Assembly (NCBI GenBank): GCA_945836565.1
Contig: CAMALN010000080.1
Span: forward strand, 1 to 7,050
Direction of reading: 5' to 3'
Length of the DNA stretch: 7,050 nucleotides
Origin: an uncultured Lachnospiraceae bacterium
GTDB lineage: Bacteria > Bacillota > Clostridia > Lachnospirales > Lachnospiraceae
Each line of letters starts with the position of its first letter. Position 1 is the first letter of the stretch. Below are positions 1 through 4,587 of the stretch, in pieces. The notes under the pieces are model-generated. The model saw only the letters and a program-made list of their open reading frames with translations, did not search any database and was not told the DNA's origin. The position numbers were made by a program, and so were the translations under genes.

Positions 1-419
1 ACTAACCCCATATTCTTTATCGTATTCGCATTCATTTTCACAGGATAATCGAAAAACTTTTTGCGATAATATATTCTGGATACACGATTTCTAGAAAGCC
101 TCACCCTGTCAGTTTTCTCAGGGTCCGGACCACCTACAGACAAAGATACCCTTCTATGTAATCTGGCATCATCGTAAGAAGGTTTTCCCTGCATAGGCAT
201 GATTTCCTCCCACCAGGTATTTACACGCTCATTCTTCGAGAAGAATCTATGTCCGCCTAAATCCATCCTGTTACCCTTGTATTCTACGGTTTTTGATATA
301 CCACCTATAGCATCTGAGGCTTCCAGTATAACCACTTCATATTCATCACTTCTTTTTACAAGCTCATAGCCTGCTGTAAGTCCTGCAGGTCCGGCACCTA
401 TAATTACTACCTTCTTCAA
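1..419 (-). CDS. FAD/NAD(P)-dependent oxidoreductase (amine oxidase / UDP-galactopyranose mutase-like), N-terminal part
   Basis: This is the first 139 codons of a flavoprotein that runs off the left edge of the window. The N-terminus holds a Rossmann dinucleotide-binding motif, GAGPAG at residues 8-13. It is followed by an acidic residue ending strand 2 (E33), a glycine pair at 39-40 and a GGHRFF segment at 55-60, as in protoporphyrinogen oxidase / UDP-galactopyranose mutase-like FAD enzymes. The chosen start is TTG at 419, because a GGAGG site lies 7 bases upstream and the protein begins directly with the strand leading into the FAD motif. The substrate cannot be read from this fragment. It lies 102 bases downstream of gtrA on the same strand and may share its promoter, which would fit a role in surface sugar or polyprenyl-linked metabolism; that is inference. 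The family call is secure, the exact reaction is not. Confidence 0.85.
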   Translation of the reverse strand, partial: MKKVVIIGAGPAGLTAGYELVKRSDEYEVVILEASDAIGGISKTVEYKGNRMDLGGHRFFSKNERVNTWWEEIMPMQGKPSYDDARLHRRVSLSVGGPDPEKTDRVRLSRNRVSRIYYRKKFFDYPVKMNANTIKNMGL

Positions 420-426
420 ATTGTAT

Positions 427-431
427 CCTCC
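427..431 (-). promoter_or_regulatory. Ribosome binding site fixing the TTG start of the FAD oxidoreductase
   Basis: A GGAGG on the minus strand ends 7 bases before the TTG at 419. No ATG or GTG lies at the right distance, so this site decides the start. Confidence 0.75.
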
Positions 432-521
432 AAAACATCCTTACATTCTATAGTCAATTCTTGAACATAGAAACGTCCCATATTTTCTTCGTTTACAAAT
501 TGCAATTACAAATCACTCTAT

Positions 522-941
522 TCAGTGTAAATTATTATTCCTGTATATAACCCTGGTTCTAATCAGATAGTTATACGCGAACACCAGCATAGTCGCGATA
601 ACCTTCGCCCACATCTTCACCACATCAAACTGTTCCACCAGCACATACATTATGATAAAATTAAATAATAGTCCTGTGAGGCTTGTAAGATATATCCGGA
701 ATAGTTCCTTAATTAGACCTATACAGGTTCCCGACTTCTTTTCTTCTGATGATTTCTTAAATAATATCAGCCTGCCACTTATCCAGTTTGCAAAAGTCGA
801 GAAGAAGAACGCTATGGCAGTAGCCAATAGATATTGAACCCCACCACGTTCGCACAGTAGATAAAATAATCCCCACTCAACGACAGTCGCTATACCACCG
901 ACTATTCCGTATAATATAATATTTTTCAATTCTTTTATCAT
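522..941 (-). CDS. GtrA-family small membrane protein
   Basis: A 139-residue integral membrane protein of the GtrA/DPMS family. Members help move or handle polyprenyl-phosphate-linked sugars for O-antigen, teichoic acid or arabinogalactan decoration. Four hydrophobic segments are visible, at about residues 8-29, 36-57, 80-103 and 109-127, with a charged loop (about 62-79) between the second and third. The family pattern of Asn and Arg at the ends of helices 2 and 4 is present (NWISGR near 52-57, YNYLIRTR near 123-130). Length is typical. The ATG at 941 is preceded by an AGGGA about 9 bases upstream. A good sigma-A promoter lies 50-80 bases upstream. The downstream gene on the same strand is an FAD oxidoreductase. 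No glycosyltransferase partner is visible in the window, so the sugar involved is unknown. Confidence 0.88.
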   Translation of the reverse strand: MIKELKNIILYGIVGGIATVVEWGLFYLLCERGGVQYLLATAIAFFFSTFANWISGRLILFKKSSEEKKSGTCIGLIKELFRIYLTSLTGLLFNFIIMYVLVEQFDVVKMWAKVIATMLVFAYNYLIRTRVIYRNNNLH

Positions 942-971
942 ATTCTTTTGTCCCTGCGTGGTCGATATTAT

Positions 972-989
972 TTGTTCATAACTTGTTCA
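972..989. repeat. Two TTGTTCA direct repeats, 11 bases apart, over the gtrA transcription start
   Basis: TTGTTCA occurs at 972-978 and again at 983-989 on the plus strand (TGAACAA on the gtrA strand). The period is 11 bases, about one helical turn. The copies sit just downstream of the gtrA -10. The position and phase suit a repressor site, but two 7-mers could arise by chance. Confidence 0.3.
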
Positions 990-991
990 CA

Positions 992-1020
992 ATTATAGCA
1001 GATACCATATCATTATGCAA
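992..1020 (-). promoter_or_regulatory. Sigma-A type promoter for gtrA
   Basis: Reading the minus strand, TTGCAT (1015-1020) and TATAAT (992-997) are separated by exactly 17 bases. A TGC just before the -10 makes it an extended -10. Transcription would start near 985, giving a leader of about 44 bases before the gtrA ATG. The -10 is perfect and the -35 matches four of six. Confidence 0.75.
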
Positions 1021-1124
1021 TTAAAATACTACCTCCTAAGCCTCATCCGTATGCCATCCTTTTCCACAGTCCAACAATCATTTTTTCATACTTTCTCTAT
1101 ATCACACCCGGCATTATTCACGTC

Positions 1125-1151
1125 ACTTATACAAGCCTTGTGCATATTATA
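1125..1151 (+). promoter_or_regulatory. Sigma-K-like promoter of sigK, with possible SpoIIID site
   Basis: CATATTATA at 1143-1151 fits the sigma-K -10 pattern CATAnnnTA known from Bacillus. An AC at 1125-1126 stands 16 bases upstream, as in the minimal sigma-K -35. In the spacer, TTATACAAGC (1127-1136) matches the SpoIIID pattern WWRRACARNY at nine of ten positions. The fit to a sigma-E -35 is poor. Transcription would begin near 1158, about 23 bases before the GTG. These short consensus matches support a sporulation-controlled, possibly self-activating promoter but do not prove it. Confidence 0.45.
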
Positions 1152-1171
1152 TATTAACCACTCTTCTTCGT

Positions 1172-1176
1172 GAGGT
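1172..1176 (+). promoter_or_regulatory. Ribosome binding site of sigK
   Basis: GAGGT ends 4 bases before the GTG at 1181, a short but workable spacing. It is the only Shine-Dalgarno-like site upstream in reach, and it supports a start without any N-terminal pro-sequence. Confidence 0.6.
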
Positions 1177-1180
1177 CCAA

Positions 1181-1804
1181 GTGAAGACATTTAAAAGACC
1201 GCTTTCCAAAGATGAAGAAGCGTACTACCTTGCCAGATGCAAGGAGGGGGATATGGCGGCCAGAAATATACTTGTCGAATACAACTTGCGACTCGTAGCC
1301 CACATAGTCAAGAAGTATAACTCGAGCCAGCGAAGCACAGAGGATCTAATCTCTATAGGAACCATAGGTTTAATCAAGGCTATCAACACCTTTAGCGATG
1401 ACAAGGGTAATCGTCTGGTAACCTACGCCTCGAGATGCATAGAAAACGAGCTTCTTATGCGCCTTAGACAGGAACGTAAGGAAGCCCGTGAGGTATCTTT
1501 GTTTGAGCCGATAGGTACTGACAAAGAGGGAAATGAAATCAACCTTATGGATATAATATATAATGACGAAGAGGAGATATTGGATGAATTTGTACGCGAA
1601 GATAACCTGAGTAAATTAAGATATGTATTCTCCCGTGTTCTCGACGACCGCGAGCAGTACATCATGATATACAGATACAGCTTATTCGGTCACGATGAGC
1701 TTACCCAGAAGGAGATTGCGAACCGCCTCGGTATATCACGCTCTTATGTCTCCAGGATAGAAAAAAAGGCATTGACGAAGCTCCGCAATGCCCTTATGAC
1801 CTAA
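1181..1804 (+). CDS. sigK: RNA polymerase sporulation sigma factor SigK
   Basis: A 207-residue sigma-70 family factor that directs late mother-cell transcription during sporulation in spore formers. Region 2 spans about residues 28-100, with NLRLVAHIVKKY, DLISIGTIGLIKAI and the promoter -10 reading stretch TYASRCIENELLMRLR. The linker has the SigK-like SLFEPIGTDKEGNEI (about 106-120). Region 4 covers about 146-205 with LDDRE and the helix-turn-helix TQKEIANRLGISRSYVSRIEKKAL (175-198, given in part). Linker and HTH resemble Bacillus SigK more than SigE. The GTG start leaves no pro-sequence: the frame upstream is open for 47 codons back to a TAA at 1037 but has no ATG, GTG or TTG and no hydrophobic leader. 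The gene is intact, with no skin-type interruption. One oddity is RYSL in region 4.1 where Bacillus SigK has RFGL. The last 11 bases overlap the end of the convergent trhP-like gene. Confidence 0.9.
   Translation: MKTFKRPLSKDEEAYYLARCKEGDMAARNILVEYNLRLVAHIVKKYNSSQRSTEDLISIGTIGLIKAINTFSDDKGNRLVTYASRCIENELLMRLRQERKEAREVSLFEPIGTDKEGNEINLMDIIYNDEEEILDEFVREDNLSKLRYVFSRVLDDREQYIMIYRYSLFGHDELTQKEIANRLGISRSYVSRIEKKALTKLRNALMT
1761..1793 (-). terminator. Intrinsic terminator of the ruvX-trhP gene string, inside the sigK 3' coding end
   Basis: The arms GGCATTG (1768-1774) and CAATGCC (1786-1792) pair perfectly. Two more G-C pairs (1776-1777 with 1784-1785) form if A1775 is bulged, leaving a 6-base loop. 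On the minus strand the hairpin is followed at once by seven T (1767 down to 1761). On the plus strand it is not followed by a T run, so it acts one way. It starts one base past the trhP stop codon (1794-1796) and doubles as codons for the SigK C-terminus. Confidence 0.85.
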
Positions 1805-3092
1805 TAATCATACCTTCCTTTATCCTATCAGGCTTCTCGCACGAAAGTGTAACATATAGCTTCTGCTTTGGATGTGGTGCGCTTTCCTGCGGAGTATGAT
1901 ATTCATCCTCTATACCGGTAACCACCGCATCTATATTCTCACCGTCAAAAGCCATTACACATACCTTATCACCTATCACGAATTTGTTCTTCTGATAAAG
2001 CATTATCCTGACACTATCATTTTCCGTCTTAATCATTCCTATATCATCACAAGCCTCGACCATGCCGATGTAGGTATAATTTTTGATATAGGTATTGTTG
2101 TCATATATCTGGGAATTCTCATCTGTTTTCCCGAAATAAAAGCCTGTCGTAAACTGTCTGTAGGTACAGGCAGATATCTCCTCCCTGTAATAATCCATAC
2201 GACTTCGATACAATTCCTCAGACTTATAATAATCGTCTATTGCCTGTCTGTAGGTTCTGGTAACTGCTGCCACATAAAGTGCCGTCTTCATCCTTCCCTC
2301 TACCTTAAAGGAATCTATGCCTGCATCTATCATCTCAGGTATATATTCTATCATACAGAGGTCCTTGGAATTGAAGATATAGGTTCCTCTCTCATCCTCC
2401 TCTATAGGCAGATACTCACCCGGTCTTTGCTCTTCAACTATGGCATATTTCCATCTGCACGGATGTGTGCAGGCACCCTTATTCGCATCGCGTCCGGTAA
2501 AATAGCTTGATAGCAGGCATCTGCCCGAATATGATATACACATGGCACCGTGCATGAATGCCTCTATCTCCATATCCTCAGGAATATTTGCCTTTATCTC
2601 CTTTATCTCATGAAGCGACAGCTCACGTGCCGCCACAACCCGGGTTGCACCCTGCTCGTACCAAAAGTTATATATGAGATAATTAGTATTATTTGCCTGT
2701 GTGCTTATGTGGATATCTATACCCGGAAGCATCTTTTTAGCCAGGGTAAATATACCCGGGTCAGAGATGATGAAGGCATCTATGCCTTCCTCCAAGCCGG
2801 CTTCCTTAATCTCAGTAAAATATCCCTTGATACCCTCGATATCAGCATTATGCGCAAATATATTCACTGTAACATAAAGCTTCTTGCCCGCCTTATGCAC
2901 ATAATCTGCTGCCTCCTTCATATCCTCGATGCTAAAGTTGTCAGCCTTTGCACGAAGTCCGAACCTCTGACCTCCTATATACACAGCATCAGCACCATAG
3001 TCTACCGCAACCTTGAGCGTCTGAAGATTTCCTGCAGGTATGAGAAGCTCACATCTATTATTTTGTTTTTCTATTTTCACATTTTTATTCAT
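1794..3092 (-). CDS. trhP: U32-family tRNA hydroxylation protein, TrhP-like
   Basis: A 432-residue member of the U32 'peptidase' family. Relatives (E. coli TrhP/YegQ, B. subtilis YrrN and YrrO) are needed for prephenate-dependent hydroxylation of tRNA uridine 34 to 5-hydroxyuridine; protease activity is doubtful for this branch. The N-terminal part is barrel-like (ELLIPAGN at 15-22, GADAVYIGG at 33-41). The U32 signature is perfect at residues 177-195, including C185 and C192. C208 and C212 (CTHPC) follow, a four-cysteine set suited to an iron-sulfur cluster. VEGRMK lies at 264-269, and a C-terminal beta-type domain begins near 340. The ATG abuts the TAG of the trmR-like gene with no spacer, and its TGAGG site is 6 bases upstream inside that gene. 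Pairing with a TrmR-like enzyme supports the tRNA role over the collagenase-like role. A strong terminator follows the stop. Confidence 0.85.
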   Translation of the reverse strand: MNKNVKIEKQNNRCELLIPAGNLQTLKVAVDYGADAVYIGGQRFGLRAKADNFSIEDMKEAADYVHKAGKKLYVTVNIFAHNADIEGIKGYFTEIKEAGLEEGIDAFIISDPGIFTLAKKMLPGIDIHISTQANNTNYLIYNFWYEQGATRVVAARELSLHEIKEIKANIPEDMEIEAFMHGAMCISYSGRCLLSSYFTGRDANKGACTHPCRWKYAIVEEQRPGEYLPIEEDERGTYIFNSKDLCMIEYIPEMIDAGIDSFKVEGRMKTALYVAAVTRTYRQAIDDYYKSEELYRSRMDYYREEISACTYRQFTTGFYFGKTDENSQIYDNNTYIKNYTYIGMVEACDDIGMIKTENDSVRIMLYQKNKFVIGDKVCVMAFDGENIDAVVTGIEDEYHTPQESAPHPKQKLYVTLSCEKPDRIKEGMIIRS

Positions 3093-3749
3093 CTATTTCC
3101 TCACCACAAGCGAGAGCGCCACACCATCTGCAACAGACAGTATGGAGCTTTCCAATCTTTCATCGGTAGTAATATATCTTAGAAACTCTCTCATCCTGTC
3201 ATGTATGGTTCTGTTCCTTTTATTCACCGTAAAGTGTGACTCCAGAATCTCTCCCTCCTGAAGAACATTATCAGTGAATATTAATGCTCCAACCTTTACC
3301 ACTCTGTACAGCTCAGTCAAATAGCTCATATACTGTGCCTTTGCGGCATCCATAAATACGAAATCAAAGCTGTCCGCCGGCAGGGTTTTGATAAGCTCAT
3401 AGGCATCTCCCTCTAAAAGAGTTATGCCGGAATCCTTGTCACCATATACACGCGCAAAATTCCTCCTTGCATCAGCCACTCTCTCAGGATTAATCTCAAG
3501 AGTGGTTATGTGTGCATTTTCCGGAAGATATTTCTTCATAAACATTGCTGAATATCCTACTGCTGTACCTATCTCGAGAACATTTACACAATTTTTTAAA
3601 AGGAGCTGTGTTTTAAGCAGCTCCCTTGTCTCAGGTCTCATAACCGGTACACCACAGGCAACCGCCTCAGTGTATATCTCTCCCAGTATACCCTCATCGT
3701 CCGGTATATATGATTTGATAAAAGATGATACTCTCTCCAAGCTATTCAA
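3093..3749 (-). CDS. trmR: SAM-dependent O-methyltransferase, TrmR-like (tRNA 5-hydroxyuridine)
   Basis: A 218-residue class I methyltransferase of the catechol-O-methyltransferase-like family (Methyltransf_3). The SAM-binding motif VLEIGTAVGYSA lies at 57-68 and the acidic strand-2 residue is E85 (TTLEINP). D134 in FVFMDAAK and D160-N161 in IFTDNV are the predicted metal-binding set. In B. subtilis the homologous gene yrrM (TrmR) methylates 5-hydroxyuridine 34 of tRNA to 5-methoxyuridine and sits beside the U32 genes yrrN and yrrO. Here the U32 gene starts on the base after this gene's stop, so the same job is likely. The TTG start at 3749 is chosen because AAGGAG lies 9 bases upstream, inside the end of the mltG-like gene. 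The second TTG, at codon 4, is too far from that site. The methyltransferase family is certain; the tRNA substrate is inferred from context. Confidence 0.85.
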   Translation of the reverse strand: MNSLERVSSFIKSYIPDDEGILGEIYTEAVACGVPVMRPETRELLKTQLLLKNCVNVLEIGTAVGYSAMFMKKYLPENAHITTLEINPERVADARRNFARVYGDKDSGITLLEGDAYELIKTLPADSFDFVFMDAAKAQYMSYLTELYRVVKVGALIFTDNVLQEGEILESHFTVNKRNRTIHDRMREFLRYITTDERLESSILSVADGVALSLVVRK

Positions 3750-3752
3750 GAG

Positions 3753-4169
3753 CTAATTCTCCTTTTCCTCTGTTTCAAGATGACATATGATGGTAAGTAT
3801 CTCCTCCATATTCATACCTGCCGACAGACCATACTGTCCTGCCTGAATCTTAGCTGCGGAATTCTTTATCTTGACCTTTGCAAAGAATACATACTTGTTC
3901 TCGATAATCTCAGCATCCTCAAGTGCCTGACCTATCTCCAGCACAGATGAATCCGCCGGTATCTCAACCACCTTGTAGGTAGTAGAACCCGGTTTATATC
4001 TTACATCACCAAATACACTGTATGCAAAATTAAATGATATAGAAAAAAGCTTTACAACCGCAAACACTATAATAAGGTTGATGAGCATACTAAAAGCAAA
4101 GCCTGCCGAATTCTTCAGACCCTTGTTCACTATATCTTCAGTTCTCTTCTTTCTTCTCTTCTTACTCAT
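3753..4169 (-). CDS. MltG-like (YceG) N-terminal stub: membrane anchor plus LysM-like domain, no catalytic domain
   Basis: A 138-residue protein resembling only the front of the endolytic transglycosylase MltG, which cleaves nascent peptidoglycan glycan strands and normally exceeds 330 residues. It has a very basic cytoplasmic head (KKRRKKR at 3-9), one membrane segment at about 25-52 and an outer LysM-like domain at about 65-128. That domain has the family pattern IPADSSVLEIGQALEDAEII and the AGQYGLSAGMNMEEIL stretch. The YceG catalytic domain with its active Glu is absent: a TAG ends the frame and trmR follows within 4 bases, so no downstream remnant exists. The position matches yrrL (mltG) before yrrM in Bacillus. 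It starts at ATG inside the ylbF end (8-base overlap), suggesting translational coupling. It may be a regulatory or scaffold protein rather than an enzyme. It is a clean ORF, so I do not call it a pseudogene. Confidence 0.8.
   Translation of the reverse strand: MSKKRRKKRTEDIVNKGLKNSAGFAFSMLINLIIVFAVVKLFSISFNFAYSVFGDVRYKPGSTTYKVVEIPADSSVLEIGQALEDAEIIENKYVFFAKVKIKNSAAKIQAGQYGLSAGMNMEEILTIICHLETEEKEN
3759..3764 (-). promoter_or_regulatory. Ribosome binding site fixing the TTG start of trmR
   Basis: AAGGAG on the minus strand lies in the last codons of the mltG-like gene, 9 bases before the TTG at 3749. It chooses this TTG over the in-frame TTG three codons later. Confidence 0.7.
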
Positions 4170-4497
4170 TTAGATAATCAAACTCCAATCCTTCTGTTAT
4201 AGAGGTAAACACCTTTTGCATCATCTTGCAAACCATCTGCTCTGCCTGCAGGAAATCACTCACCTTGGAATTGTGAAGCAATACATCATACTCGGTAACC
4301 AAAGCCTTCACCTCATCATAAGGATTGATACCGGTCTTATTCTGCAGCTCATAATTTCTCCTACGAAATTCCTGCAACTGTCTGCAAAGCTCCGGCTCCT
4401 CGTATAATTCCTGTTTGGTACGAAGATACTGTCTATATGCCTCAGACTGTCTGATATGTTCATTTAATTGTTTGCTTTCAATTATTATATCTTTCAC
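4162..4497 (-). CDS. YlbF/YmcA-family protein (DUF964)
   Basis: A small, mostly helical, charged cytoplasmic protein of the YlbF family. In B. subtilis YlbF (RicF) and YmcA (RicA) act with YaaT as the Y-complex that steers RNase Y cleavage and affects competence, biofilm and sporulation. The family's typical C-terminal half is seen: NPYDEVKALV, then VSDFLQAEQMVCKMMQKVF and a closing EFDY. I place the start at GTG 4497 (111 residues), because GAAGGG lies 6 bases upstream and homologs begin about there. A longer reading from GTG 4527 (121 residues) or ATG 4518 is possible, but neither has a ribosome site. It follows the RNase J gene and overlaps the mltG-like gene by 8 bases. Which branch of the family it belongs to cannot be told by eye, so no symbol is given. 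Confidence 0.85.
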   Translation of the reverse strand: MKDIIIESKQLNEHIRQSEAYRQYLRTKQELYEEPELCRQLQEFRRRNYELQNKTGINPYDEVKALVTEYDVLLHNSKVSDFLQAEQMVCKMMQKVFTSITEGLEFDYLNE

Positions 4498-4503
4498 TTC
4501 GTA

Positions 4504-4509
4504 CCCTTC
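4504..4509 (-). promoter_or_regulatory. Ribosome binding site favouring the GTG 4497 start of the ylbF-family gene
   Basis: GAAGGG on the minus strand ends 6 bases before GTG 4497. Upstream of the alternative starts at 4518 and 4527 there is only AT-rich sequence without a purine block. The site is moderate, not ideal. Confidence 0.5.
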
Positions 4510-4568
4510 TTCCTGCATATATAGCACATATGGATATCTTGCTCATAATTCCTATGCATTCTATCACA

Positions 4569-4574
4569 ATTATA
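4569..4574 (-). promoter_or_regulatory. Possible internal -10 element between rnj and the ylbF-family gene
   Basis: A perfect TATAAT on the minus strand lies 13 bases past the RNase J stop, in the only real gap of the gene string. No good -35 is found 16-18 bases upstream, so this is a weak candidate for a second promoter driving ylbF, mltG-like, trmR and trhP. Confidence 0.25.
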
Positions 4575-4587
4575 TGATGCTGTCTAC

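Noticed and set aside
493..513. Direct repeat TTACAAAT and the AATTGCAATT palindrome between gtrA and the FAD oxidoreductase
   Set aside because: The repeats are short and AT-rich, with no GC stem and no T run to make a terminator, so chance is the better explanation.
1031..1040. A strong AGGAGG on the minus strand upstream of the gtrA promoter
   Set aside because: It is followed only by tiny frames (a TTG frame of 14 codons or an ATG frame of 6) and lies upstream of the mapped -35, so it would not be in the gtrA transcript.
1181..1804. Assigning the sigma factor as SigE, SigF or SigG
   Set aside because: The linker (PIGTDKEGNEI) and the GISRSYVSRIEKKAL helix-turn-helix follow SigK. SigE would carry a longer N-terminus and GISQSYISRLEKR-like residues.
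1835..1850. CAC-GAAA-GTG mini-hairpin after the sigK stop as a sigK terminator
   Set aside because: The stem is only 3-4 bp with no T run behind it, and it lies in trhP coding sequence. No convincing plus-strand terminator for sigK was found.
1872..3182. Two long open frames on the plus strand (about 210 codons each) opposite the trhP-like gene
   Set aside because: They are antisense to a clear U32 protein, have no ribosome sites, give low-complexity, Cys/Ile/Tyr-rich protein and match no family. They arise from the codon bias of the true gene.
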